The notes: generated by a model from the sequence alone, not told the origin. Positions 27,307-35,427 are shown, numbered from the stretch's first letter. The stretch is 64,000 bases of DNA from Pseudogulbenkiania subflava DSM 22618 (GCF_900177275.1 NZ_FXAG01000012.1:1-64000), one strand, 5' to 3'. Program-made: numbers and translations.

Positions 27307-27458
27307 GCGAACACTCCATTTTGTTTTTATTCATTATGAATATTCATGTTTGAGTAAGCAAACCCGCCATGACTGGTCACCGGCGCGGCATCGAAGACCT
27401 CTTTCCACGGAGGGGCCATTGCCCTAAGCTTGGAGTCCCGCAACTCTTTTTCCCCACC

Positions 27459-28781
27459 GTGGACATATTCATATTACTGTTGCTGATCCTGCTCAACGGC
27501 GTGTTCGCCATGTCCGAACTGGCGCTGGTGTCGTCGCGCAAGGTCCGTCTTCAGCAATGGGCCGACGACGGCGACAAGGGCGCGCAGGCCGCGCTCAAGC
27601 TGGTCGAAGAGCCCACCCGCTTTCTCTCCACCATCCAGATCGGCATCACCTCGATCGGCATCATGTCCGGCGTGTTCGGCGAAGAAGCCATCGCCCAGCA
27701 CCTGGCCGCCTGGCTCAAGCAGTACCCGCTGATCGCACCGTATAGCGAACCGCTGGCGTTCGGCGTGATGGTGGTGACCATCACCACCCTGTCGCTGCTG
27801 TTCGGCGAGCTGGTGCCCAAGCGGCTCGCCATGCACAACCCGGAACTCTTCGCCGCCGTGCTGGCGCGGCCGATGAAGCTGCTGTCGCGCGCCACCGCAC
27901 CGCTGGTGCGCGTGCTGAGCGTGTTCACCGACGCCATCCTGCGCCTGATGGGCGCCAAGAAGAGCAAGGAGCCGTCGATCACCGAGGAAGAGATCAAGGT
28001 GCTGATGGAACAGGGCGCCGACGAAGGCGTGTTCGACCGCGCCGAGCAGGAACTGGTGGAAAACATCTTCCGCCTCGACGACCGCAAGGTGGCGTCGATC
28101 ATGACGCCGCGCAAGGACATCATCTCGCTCGACATCGAGGACGACCACGCCAGCAATTGCCAGCTGATGCAATCGCACCCCTACTCGCGCTACCCGGTGT
28201 GCAAGGGCGGCATGGACCAGTTGATCGGCATCGTCGACGCCAAACACCTGCTCGACCGCCTGCTCTCCGGCGGCAACGTCGACTTCACCGCCGGCATGCA
28301 CCCGCCGCTCTACGTGCCGGCCACGGTGTCGCTGATGCAGCTGCTGGAGCAGTTCAAGCGCGCGCGCATCCACATGGCGCTGGTGGTGGACGAGTACGGC
28401 GAGCTGGAAGGCCTGGTGACGCTGCACGACGTGCTGGAGTCGATCGTCGGCGGCCTGCCTGCCGGTCCGCAGGAAGACGAACAGCTGATCATCCAGCGCG
28501 ACGAGCACAGCTGGCTGGTGGACGGCATGGTGGCGCCGGACGAACTGCGCGAGCACTTCGCCATCGACAGCCTGCTGCCCGGAGAGGACACCGGCAACAT
28601 CCATACCCTGGGCGGCGTGGTGATGTTCCAGCTGGGCCGGGTGCCGGTGGCGGCCGACCGCTTCGAGTGGAACGGCTTCGCCTTCGAGGTGGTGGACATG
28701 GACAAGACCCGCGTCGACAAGGTCATGATCAGCCGCCTGCAGGAGCCGTCGGCGCCGGAGGAAGAGCCGCCGGCACCCTGA
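27459..28781 (+). CDS. CNNM/CorC-type protein with DUF21, CBS pair and CorC_HlyC domain
   Basis: A 440-residue inner-membrane protein of the HlyC/CorC family, linked to Mg2+/Co2+ transport or efflux. The DUF21 membrane region begins IFILLLLILLNGVFAMSELA and ends near residue 150. A CBS pair follows (VASIMTPRKDIISLD and YVPATVSLMQLLEQF), then the C-terminal CorC_HlyC domain (NIHTLGGVVMFQLGRVP). The GTG at 27459 starts the first helix directly; an in-frame ATG 90 bases upstream would add a soluble tail with no support. Neither has a good ribosome binding site. A terminator follows. Confidence 0.85.
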   Translation: MDIFILLLLILLNGVFAMSELALVSSRKVRLQQWADDGDKGAQAALKLVEEPTRFLSTIQIGITSIGIMSGVFGEEAIAQHLAAWLKQYPLIAPYSEPLAFGVMVVTITTLSLLFGELVPKRLAMHNPELFAAVLARPMKLLSRATAPLVRVLSVFTDAILRLMGAKKSKEPSITEEEIKVLMEQGADEGVFDRAEQELVENIFRLDDRKVASIMTPRKDIISLDIEDDHASNCQLMQSHPYSRYPVCKGGMDQLIGIVDAKHLLDRLLSGGNVDFTAGMHPPLYVPATVSLMQLLEQFKRARIHMALVVDEYGELEGLVTLHDVLESIVGGLPAGPQEDEQLIIQRDEHSWLVDGMVAPDELREHFAIDSLLPGEDTGNIHTLGGVVMFQLGRVPVAADRFEWNGFAFEVVDMDKTRVDKVMISRLQEPSAPEEEPPAP

Positions 28782-28810
28782 GCCGCCGGCATCGTGCCGC
28801 ATCTTCCTGC

Positions 28811-28834
28811 AACGCCGCCCTTGGGCGGCGTTTT
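28811..28834 (+). terminator. Rho-independent terminator
   Basis: AACGCCGCCC pairs with GGGCGGCGTT with a two-base loop and is followed by T residues, about 30 bases beyond the CNNM-type gene. Confidence 0.75.
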
Positions 28835-28944
28835 GCTGTCTGGTCGTCGCCCGTCGTGGCATGCCCGGCAAAAGCGCACTACGCTGAAATTGACCGGCCT
28901 GGTTGCCCGCAGGCACCGGGCTTCAGCAATATGAGGACCGCAGC

Positions 28945-30162
28945 ATGCTCGAACACACCCTGGCCGCCCCCGTCGAAGCGTGGGTCAAGTCGTTGCGCCA
29001 CCATCTCAACCTGTCCGTCGCCATCGTGCTGCCCTCCGGCCAGAGCCTGCCGCTGGGCGACTTCGAACAGCCCCGGCTGGCCATCCGCGTGCACTCCTGG
29101 AAGTCGCTGCCGCTGTTGCTGTCGCCGTCGGTGGACCACCTCGCCGCCGCCTACGTCGAGGGCGAACTGGATCTGGACGGCACCCTGGACGACATCATCG
29201 AGCAGGGCTACGCCTTCGCCCTAGCCGAGAACCCCGTGCCCGGCGCCAGCTTCCAGCCCGGCCACGTGCGCCACACGCGCGAGCTCGACCGCGAGGCAAT
29301 CCGTTTCCACTACAACGTCTCCAACCGCTTCTACGCGCACTGGCTGGACCGCGACATGGTCTACTCCTGCGCCTACTTCGCGCACGGCAACGAGACGCTG
29401 GAGGAGGCCCAGCACGCCAAGATCCGCCACATTCTCACCAAGATCCGGCTGCAGCCCGGCCACACCCTGCTCGACATCGGCTGCGGCTGGGGCGCGCTGG
29501 TACGGCTGGCGGCGCGCGAATTCGGCGCGCGCTGCGTCGGCATCACGCTGTCTGAGGCGCAGTACGAATACGCCATGGAACGCGTGCGCCAGGAAGGGCT
29601 GCAGCGGCAGGTGGAAATCCGCCTGCAGGACTACCGCGACGTCGACGGCCGCTTCGACCGCCTCACCAGCGTCGGCATGTTCGAGCACGTCGGCCTCGCC
29701 AACCTGGTGGAGTACTTCGGCACCCTGAACCGCCTGCTCGCCGACGGCGGCCTCGCGCTCAACCACGGCATCACCACCTCCTCGGCGGCCAGCGACGGCA
29801 CCGCCGGCGGCGGCGGCGACTTCATCGAGAAGTACGTGTTCCCGCACGGCGAGCTGCCGCACATCTCGCTGGTGCTGCGCACGCTGCAGGAAGGCGGGCT
29901 GGAGCCGATCGACGTGGAGAGCCTGCGCCGCCACTACGCCGTCACGCTGGCGGCCTGGGCCGGCCGCTTCGAAGCCGCCCGCGAGGCGATCCGCCAGGAA
30001 GTGGACGAAAAGACCTGGCGTATCTGGCGCCTCTACCTCGCCGGCTGCGCCTACGCCTTCCGCACCGACAAGGTGTCGATCTTCCAGGTGCTGTGCCAGA
30101 AGGCCGGCCAGGACGCCGCCACGCTGGCGTGGTCGCGCGACTACATGTACCGCGGCCGCTGA
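28945..30162 (+). CDS. cfa: Cyclopropane-fatty-acyl-phospholipid synthase
   Basis: A 405-residue SAM-dependent enzyme that adds a methylene bridge to unsaturated acyl chains in membrane lipids. An N-terminal lipid-binding domain runs to about 115. AIRFHYNVSNRFYAHWLD and YSCAYFAHGNETLEEAQ are conserved substrate-site blocks, and LLDIGCGWGALV (about 173-184) is the SAM site. GMFEHVGLANLVEYF and the C-terminal WSRDYMYRGR are also family-typical. TGAGGA precedes the start. It probably forms a single-gene unit with a hairpin after it. Confidence 0.92.
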   Translation: MLEHTLAAPVEAWVKSLRHHLNLSVAIVLPSGQSLPLGDFEQPRLAIRVHSWKSLPLLLSPSVDHLAAAYVEGELDLDGTLDDIIEQGYAFALAENPVPGASFQPGHVRHTRELDREAIRFHYNVSNRFYAHWLDRDMVYSCAYFAHGNETLEEAQHAKIRHILTKIRLQPGHTLLDIGCGWGALVRLAAREFGARCVGITLSEAQYEYAMERVRQEGLQRQVEIRLQDYRDVDGRFDRLTSVGMFEHVGLANLVEYFGTLNRLLADGGLALNHGITTSSAASDGTAGGGGDFIEKYVFPHGELPHISLVLRTLQEGGLEPIDVESLRRHYAVTLAAWAGRFEAAREAIRQEVDEKTWRIWRLYLAGCAYAFRTDKVSIFQVLCQKAGQDAATLAWSRDYMYRGR

Positions 30163-30197
30163 GCTCGCCTCTTCATGTTCCAAGGTTGGCCGAAGAC

Positions 30198-30225
30198 CGC
30201 GCCTAGTCCTTTCAGGCTAGGCGCG
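30198..30225. terminator. Hairpin after cfa
   Basis: CGCGCCTA pairs perfectly with TAGGCGCG around a 12-base loop, 36 bases past the cfa stop. No T-run follows. Confidence 0.5.
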
Positions 30226-30379
30226 TAGTGCCTCTCGCCCGGCACGCCACCCCATCCGGCGAATAGTGCCTGGCCGCGCCGCTCCCTACCATGCAGGGTG
30301 ACGGAAACCGTCCCGCTCACGGCACGGTACGTTGCCGAGGCCGCGCCCGCCTCGGCAAGCGCCTATGGGAGAGTCCACG

Positions 30380-31027
30380 ATGAAGCAATCGCTGGCCGGC
30401 TTGAGCATCCTGCTCGTCGACGATCACGCGCTGGTACGCATGGGCCTGCGCGCGCTGCTGGAAAGCGCCGGCGCCCAGGTGCTGGGCGAAGCCGACAACG
30501 GCGAGGAGGCCCTGCGCCTGTACGATGAAACCCGGCCCGACGTGCTGATCCTCGACCTCTACATGCCCGGCATGGGCGGCTTCGCCACCCTGGAACGGCT
30601 GCGCGCACGCCATCCCGCGGCGCGCGTGCTGATCCTCTCGGCGCACCATGAGGTAGCGATGCCGGTACGCGCGCTGCGCATCGGCGCCCTGGGCTACCTG
30701 TGCAAGCGCAGCGCCCCGCAGGAGTTCGTCAAGGCGGTACGCCAGATCGGCAACAACCAGCGCTATCTCGATCCGCAACTGGCGCAGCAGGTGGCGCTGG
30801 CCCAGCTGGGCGGTGCCGCCGACCCCTCCGAGGCGCTCACCGACAAGGAATTCGCTATCTTCCTGCAGCTCGCCCAAGGGCACTCGGTCAACGAAGTGGC
30901 GGAGGAGCTGCACCTGAGCCCCAGCACCGTCGGCACCCACCTCTACCACATCAAGCAGAAGCTCAACGCGCAGAACGCCGCCGAACTGGCGCTGATCGCG
31001 GTGCGTTGCGGCCTGATCGACGTCTGA
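30380..31027 (+). CDS. NarL/FixJ-family response regulator
   Basis: A 215-residue two-component regulator. The receiver domain has LLVDDHALVRMGLRALLE and the phospho-acceptor Asp59 in ILDLYMPGMGG. The C-terminal LuxR-type helix-turn-helix is HSVNEVAEELHLSPSTVGTHLYHIKQKL. No sensor kinase is nearby. It is in line with the pqqE block, 257 bases upstream. Relatives of this type (AgmR/ExaE/ErbR) regulate quinoprotein and PQQ genes in pseudomonads, so a role in controlling the downstream block is plausible but inferred. The start has GGGAGA upstream. Confidence 0.9.
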   Translation: MKQSLAGLSILLVDDHALVRMGLRALLESAGAQVLGEADNGEEALRLYDETRPDVLILDLYMPGMGGFATLERLRARHPAARVLILSAHHEVAMPVRALRIGALGYLCKRSAPQEFVKAVRQIGNNQRYLDPQLAQQVALAQLGGAADPSEALTDKEFAIFLQLAQGHSVNEVAEELHLSPSTVGTHLYHIKQKLNAQNAAELALIAVRCGLIDV

Positions 31028-31284
31028 TCCCGCCCGGTTGCGGCGTTGCCGCCGCCAGCCGCCCCCTCCGCCCTAGCGAAAATCATGAGGCCCCGCGCCG
31101 GGATGCCGTGAGGCCGCGCTCCCGGCATCGCCGACGCGCGCGCGCCTGGCCGTGCCGACAATGATTCCAGACACCGGTGCACAAGCCGTCGCACGCCCAG
31201 ACCAGGGCGGCGCTGTACGGCCGTCCGCCGGTCTCCAGGAGCCGGGCGCCCCGCACCGGCCTGGCGAGGAAAGAGGAGCGCACC

Positions 31285-32430
31285 ATGCCGAAAGAATCGA
31301 CCGGGCTCAGCCTGGATGGCCAGGGCAAACCGCTGTGGCTGTCGCTGGAACTGACCTACCGCTGCCCGCTGAAATGCTCGTGGTGCAACAACCCGCTGGA
31401 TTTCGACAAGTACACCGAGCACGAACTCAGCACCGAAGAATGGAAACGCGTGCTCGCCGAAGCACGCGAGCTGGGCGCGCTGCAGCTGGGCTTCACCGGC
31501 GGCGAACCGTTGCAGCGTCCCGACCTGGAAGAGCTGGTGGCCTACGCCGACGAGCTGGGCTTCTACACCAACCTGATCACCTCGGGGGTCGGGCTCAACG
31601 AGGCGCGCATGGCGGCGCTCAAGCAGGCCGGCCTGAAGCAGGTGCAGCTGTCGCTGCAAGCGACCCGCGCCGCACTCACCGACCAGCTGGTGGGCACCCG
31701 CGCCCACGCCCGCAAGCTGGAGGCGGCGCGGCTGATCAAGGCGCACGGCTTCCCGATGGTGCTCAACATGCCGGTGTTCCGCCACAACATCGACCTGATC
31801 GACGAGATGGTGGCGTGGGCCGCCGAGCTCGGCGTCGAGTACATCGAATTCGCCAACATCCAGTACTACAACTGGGCGCTGCTCAACCGCGACGAGCTAA
31901 TGCCGACGCGCGAGCAGATCCGCCGCGCCGAAGCGGTGATCCAGCGCTGGCGCGAACGGCTCGACGGCGCCATGACGATCTATTTCGTCATCCCCGACTA
32001 TTTCGAAGACCGCCCCAAGGCGTGCATGAACGGCTGGGGCGCCATCCACCTCACCATCGCCCCCGACGGCGTGGCAATGCCGTGCCAGGAGGCGCGGGTG
32101 ATTCCCGGGCTGGAATTCCATTCGGTGCGCGAGCGCCCCTTGGCCTGGATCTGGCACGACTCGCCGCTGTTCCGCAAATACCGCGGGCTCGACTGGCTGC
32201 CGGAGCCGTGCCGCTCCTGTGCCGAGAAGGAAAAGGACTTCGGCGGCTGCCGCTGTCAGGCCTTCCTGCTCACTGGCGACGCCGGCAACACCGACCCGGC
32301 CTGCAGCCGCTCGCCACAGCACGTCCTGGTGCAGGCGGCGGTGACGCAGGCGGTGTCGCCGCAGCGCTTCCGCAAACCGCTCATCAAGCGTTCCGCCAGC
32401 GGCGTCTGCACCACCTTCATGGAGGAGTGA
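31285..32430 (+). CDS. pqqE: PqqE-type radical SAM/SPASM enzyme
   Basis: The 381 residues match PqqE, which crosslinks the Glu and Tyr side chains of PqqA. The radical-SAM motif is C27-x3-C31-x2-C34 (YRCPLKCSWCNNPLDF). GFTGGEPLQRPDLEEL and GFYTNLITSGVGLNE follow closely. The auxiliary-cluster cysteines are intact in CMNGWG, MPCQEAR, EPCRSCAEKEKDFGGCRCQ and DPACSRSP. AGAGGAG precedes the start. It leads a co-directional block ending in pqqA and pqqD, but pqqB and pqqC are absent. A PqqE paralogue with a related peptide substrate is the alternative. Confidence 0.88.
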   Translation: MPKESTGLSLDGQGKPLWLSLELTYRCPLKCSWCNNPLDFDKYTEHELSTEEWKRVLAEARELGALQLGFTGGEPLQRPDLEELVAYADELGFYTNLITSGVGLNEARMAALKQAGLKQVQLSLQATRAALTDQLVGTRAHARKLEAARLIKAHGFPMVLNMPVFRHNIDLIDEMVAWAAELGVEYIEFANIQYYNWALLNRDELMPTREQIRRAEAVIQRWRERLDGAMTIYFVIPDYFEDRPKACMNGWGAIHLTIAPDGVAMPCQEARVIPGLEFHSVRERPLAWIWHDSPLFRKYRGLDWLPEPCRSCAEKEKDFGGCRCQAFLLTGDAGNTDPACSRSPQHVLVQAAVTQAVSPQRFRKPLIKRSASGVCTTFMEE

Positions 32431-32526
32431 ATGCGCCATCCCTACGACAGCGCCGGCGGCACCCTGCTGCTGGGCGCCCTGCTCACGCTGCTGCTGTTCC
32501 TGCTGGCACGCCTGCTGGCCGGCTGA
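32431..32526 (+). CDS. 31-residue single-helix membrane peptide
   Basis: MRHPYDSAGG is followed by a 20-residue leucine-rich membrane helix ending in LARLLAG. The ATG follows the pqqE stop directly, with GGAGGAG a few bases upstream inside the end of pqqE, and the next gene starts nine bases after its stop. That tight packing supports a real, translationally coupled peptide. It may be an assembly partner of the PuuD-like membrane protein encoded next. No known family recognised. Confidence 0.6.
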   Translation: MRHPYDSAGGTLLLGALLTLLLFLLARLLAG

Positions 32527-32535
32527 GGAGACACC

Positions 32536-33042
32536 ATGGACGGAATGACGCTCGATCTGCTGGTGCGCTGGGTGCATTTTCTCGCCGGCATCGTCTGGGT
32601 CGGCCACAACTACTCCAGCGTGGTGCAGCGGCCAAACTGGCGCCCGCTCAGCGCCGCAGACCTGATCGACGACCAGAGCCCGCGCTTCCAGGCGCTGCTC
32701 AACCGCGAGCACGGCACGTTCCGCTGGGCGGCGGTGCTGACCTGGAGTGCCGGCCTGTTCATGCTGTGGCAGCGCGGCATCCTGGCCTCGGCACTGTCCC
32801 TGCACCGGGCGCAGGCGCCGATCGGCATCGGCCTGTATCTCGGCACGCTGATGATGCTCAACGTCTGGTTTGTGCTGTGGCCGCACCAGAAGAAGGTGCT
32901 GGGACTGGTGCCGGCCAGCGTGGAAGAGCGGCTGCGCTGCTCGCGTATCACCCATCTCTCCTCGCGCACCAACACCATGCTGTCGCTGCCGCTGCTGTTC
33001 TTCATGGCGGCAGGCACGCACGGCGGCTTCCTGTTCGGCTGA
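32536..33042 (+). CDS. PuuD-like membrane protein (urate hydroxylase membrane-domain family)
   Basis: A 168-residue protein with four hydrophobic segments: WVHFLAGIVWVGHNYSSVVQ near the start, WAAVLTWSAGLFMLW, IGLYLGTLMMLNVWFVLWPHQKKVLGL, and TMLSLPLLFFMAAG at the end. The first and third blocks resemble the membrane domain of urate hydroxylase PuuD, but at about half its length and with no C-terminal cytochrome c. Histidines in the first and third helices could bind haem. GAGGAGA precedes the start. Its place in the pqq block suggests a membrane redox partner; that is inference. Confidence 0.6.
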   Translation: MDGMTLDLLVRWVHFLAGIVWVGHNYSSVVQRPNWRPLSAADLIDDQSPRFQALLNREHGTFRWAAVLTWSAGLFMLWQRGILASALSLHRAQAPIGIGLYLGTLMMLNVWFVLWPHQKKVLGLVPASVEERLRCSRITHLSSRTNTMLSLPLLFFMAAGTHGGFLFG

Positions 33043-33046
33043 AGTC

Positions 33047-34132
33047 ATGAGCCCGGTCTACAACTTCGCCTCCGGTCCGGCGCGCCTGCCGGACGCCGTT
33101 CTGGAGCGGGCGCGCGACACCCTGTTGCTACGCGGTGCCGACGGCGCCTGCGCGCTGGAGCGCCCGTTCAGCAGTCCGGCGTTCCGCGCCACACTGGAGC
33201 GCGCCCGGCAACGCCTGGCGGCGCTGCTCGGCCTGCCCGCGGGCTACCGCGTGCTGTTCCTCGCCGGCGGCGCGATGCAGCAGTTTTCCATGGTGCCGCT
33301 CAACCTGCTCGGCCGCGCGCGTTGCGCCGCCTACGCCGACTCCGGCTACTGGGCCGGCCGTGCCATCCGCGAGGCGCGCCGCTACGCCGAGGTGGCGGTG
33401 GTGGCGCGCTACCAGGGCGCGACACCGCTCGCCGCGCCGCCGCTGGCGAACTGGCCGCTGCCGGACGACTGCGCCTATTGCCACATCACCCCCAACGAAA
33501 CCGGCGAAGGCATCGCCTACCCCGCCCTGCCCGACACCGGCGCCGTGCCGCTGGTGGCCGACGCCACCTCCTGCTTCCTCGCCGGCCCGCTCGACGTGTC
33601 GCGCTTCGGGCTGATCTACGCCGGCGCCCAGAAGAACATCGGCCCGGCCGGGCTGACCGTGGTGATCGTGCGCGAGGATCTGCTGGAACGGGAAGCGCGC
33701 TACGCCCCCGCTCCTTATTGCTACCGCCAGCAGCTGGCCGAGAACAACACCGTGAACACCCCGGTGGGCTGGGCCATCGAGCTGGCGGCGCTGGTGTTCG
33801 ACTGGATCGCGGAATCGGGCGGGCTGGCGGCGATGGCGCTGGCCAACCGCCGCAAGGCCGAGCGGCTGTACCACGCCATCGACACCAGCGGCGGCTTCTA
33901 CCAGGCGCCGGTGGCGCACGGCCACCGCTCGCCGAGCAACGTGCGTTTCCAGCTGGCGGACGAGCGCCTCACCGAGCCCTTCCTGCAGCAAGCCGAGGCA
34001 GCCGGGCTGACGCATCTGCGCGGCCACTGCCACGTCGGCGGGCTGCGCGCCAGCCTCTACAACGCCATGCCGCAGGCGGGCGTGGACGCCCTGGTGGCGT
34101 TCATGGCGGATTTTTCCCGGAGACAGGGGTGA
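33047..34132 (+). CDS. SerC-like PLP aminotransferase with altered substrate site
   Basis: The 361 residues align end to end with phosphoserine aminotransferase (362 in Escherichia coli). The PLP lysine is Lys196 in IYAGAQKNIGPAGLTVVIVRE, and NFASGPARLP and GGLRASLYNAMP are conserved. However, the pair corresponding to His41-Arg42, which binds the substrate phosphate, is Phe-Ser (ERPFSS), and Arg329 is Cys (GHCHVGG). It therefore probably transaminates something other than phosphoserine. It starts four bases after the PuuD-like stop and overlaps the next gene, so it belongs to this block. A plain serC role is the less likely alternative. Confidence 0.75.
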   Translation: MSPVYNFASGPARLPDAVLERARDTLLLRGADGACALERPFSSPAFRATLERARQRLAALLGLPAGYRVLFLAGGAMQQFSMVPLNLLGRARCAAYADSGYWAGRAIREARRYAEVAVVARYQGATPLAAPPLANWPLPDDCAYCHITPNETGEGIAYPALPDTGAVPLVADATSCFLAGPLDVSRFGLIYAGAQKNIGPAGLTVVIVREDLLEREARYAPAPYCYRQQLAENNTVNTPVGWAIELAALVFDWIAESGGLAAMALANRRKAERLYHAIDTSGGFYQAPVAHGHRSPSNVRFQLADERLTEPFLQQAEAAGLTHLRGHCHVGGLRASLYNAMPQAGVDALVAFMADFSRRQG

Positions 34133-34863
34133 ACACGGCGCCGTTTCACTGGGGCCGCCGGCCGGGATTGGCGGGCGGCATCGACAAGAGCGGCGCGCAG
34201 GCGGCGGCTCTGCTCGCGGCCGGCTTTGCCGCGGTGGAGTTCGGCACCGTCACCCCGCAGCCGGTGCCGGGGCAGCAACCCGGCGTGGCGGCGCTGGCCG
34301 CGACGCTGGCGCGCCTCGGGGCGCGTGGCGACAGCACCATCGGCATCGGCCTGGGCATGACACCCGGCGCCGCGCCAACAGCGCTGCACGACGACTGGCT
34401 ATACGGCCTGCAGCAGGCGGCGCCGGTGGCGGATTACCTGAGCTGCAATCTCAGCGCCCGGGCCTACCGTCCGCTGCTGGCAGCGGAGCACGACGCGCTG
34501 CTGCGGCAGGCGCTGACGGCCATGGTACGGGAACGCGATCGGCTCGCCGCGGCCTCCGGGCGCCGCCTGGCGCTCGCGCTCAAGCTGCCGCTGGCGTCGC
34601 TTCGCCTCGCCGTCGCCGCCGCCACGGCGGGGTTCGACGCCCTGATCCTGGTCCGGCCGGACGCCCCGCCGGGCGGCATGACGCTGCGCGGCCTGGCACA
34701 CCAGCTGCACGGCGGCCCGGCGCTGATCGCGGTGGGCGGCATCCGCCACGCCGCCGACGTGCGTGCCGCGCTGGCGACGGGGGCGCACGGGGTGCAGGTG
34801 CATCGCCTGTTCGCCGAGCACGGCCCGGCTTGCCTCGCCATGCTGTGCGACGACGTCTCATGA
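34129..34863 (+). CDS. Shortened dihydroorotate-dehydrogenase-like protein
   Basis: A 244-residue TIM-barrel protein related to PyrD. GLAGGIDKSGAQAAALLAAGF and VEFGTVTPQPVPGQQP match the N-terminal FMN site, and ALIAVGGIRHAADVRAALATGAHGVQVH matches the phosphate-binding end. The segment corresponding to the usual RLPEDEALINRMGFNN block is missing, and the loop holding the catalytic serine in class 2 enzymes reads NLSARAYRP instead of NISSPNTPG. FMN binding is likely but dihydroorotate activity is doubtful. GTG start overlaps the previous stop (GTGA) with GGAGA upstream. Confidence 0.7.
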   Translation: MNTAPFHWGRRPGLAGGIDKSGAQAAALLAAGFAAVEFGTVTPQPVPGQQPGVAALAATLARLGARGDSTIGIGLGMTPGAAPTALHDDWLYGLQQAAPVADYLSCNLSARAYRPLLAAEHDALLRQALTAMVRERDRLAAASGRRLALALKLPLASLRLAVAAATAGFDALILVRPDAPPGGMTLRGLAHQLHGGPALIAVGGIRHAADVRAALATGAHGVQVHRLFAEHGPACLAMLCDDVS

Positions 34864-34970
34864 TTTTCACGAGCCGTTTTTGGCCCGCTGCCGCTGGCTG
34901 GCGCCGGGGCCGGGTCGAATAATCGTTACTGGAGCGGCATGGGGCCGTTCCGCAACCGAAGGAGACCGTC

Positions 34971-35045
34971 ATGACCTGGGAAACCCCCGCCTACTGCGAA
35001 ATCCGCCTTGGCTTCGAAGTGACCGCCTACGTCTACGTGCGCTGA
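34971..35045 (+). CDS. pqqA: PqqA-type precursor peptide, 24 residues
   Basis: The peptide runs MTWETPAYCEIRLGF then EVTAYVYVR. Glu16 and Tyr20 keep the E-x-x-x-Y spacing that PqqE crosslinks to form PQQ, and the W-x-x-P-A-x-x-x-x-R-L-G frame resembles the Klebsiella peptide. GAAGGAG lies eight bases before the ATG. It lies 107 bases after the DHODH-like gene and is followed at once by a very stable hairpin, so precursor mRNA may be made in excess of downstream pqqD. A Cys at position 9 is unusual. Confidence 0.85.
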   Translation: MTWETPAYCEIRLGFEVTAYVYVR

Positions 35046-35050
35046 GCCAC

Positions 35051-35087
35051 GGGGCGGCAGCGGCAGCAGCGCTGCCGCTGCCGCCCC
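35051..35087 (+). terminator. Perfect 17-bp hairpin between pqqA and pqqD
   Basis: GGGGCGGCAGCGGCAGC and its exact complement flank a three-base loop, six bases after the pqqA stop. No T-run follows, so it more likely stabilises the upstream mRNA end or partially terminates, giving more precursor peptide than PqqD. Confidence 0.7.
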
Positions 35088-35112
35088 CTTGCGCCGATCA
35101 GGAGCTACCGCC

Positions 35113-35427
35113 ATGAATCCATCCCGCCCGCTCGACCACGCGCACCCCCGACTGGCACCGCACTTCATGTTTCGCTGGGAGGCGAGCCAGCAGGCCTACA
35201 TCCTGCTCTACCCCGAAGGCCTGATCAAACTCAACGCCTCCGCCGGGGAAATCCTGAAACGCTGCGACGGCCAGCGCAGCGTGGACGATATCGTCGCCGA
35301 GCTGCAGGCGGCCTTTCCCGACAGCGCGGAACAGATCGAGAGCGGCACCCGGGCGTTTGTCGACACCGCCTGTGCCAAGGGCTGGCTGCAGCTCATGGTA
35401 GCCGGCGCGCCAGCTGGGCGTGACTGA
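35113..35427 (+). CDS. pqqD: PqqD peptide chaperone
   Basis: A 104-residue winged-helix RiPP recognition element that binds PqqA and presents it to PqqE. LLYPEGLIKLNASAGEILKRCDGQRSVDDIVAELQAAFP is the conserved PqqD core. The start at 35113 has CAGGAG upstream. It closes the block and is convergent with the deacetylase gene 59 bases later. In most PQQ operons pqqD sits between pqqC and pqqE; here it follows pqqA directly. Confidence 0.88.
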   Translation: MNPSRPLDHAHPRLAPHFMFRWEASQQAYILLYPEGLIKLNASAGEILKRCDGQRSVDDIVAELQAAFPDSAEQIESGTRAFVDTACAKGWLQLMVAGAPAGRD

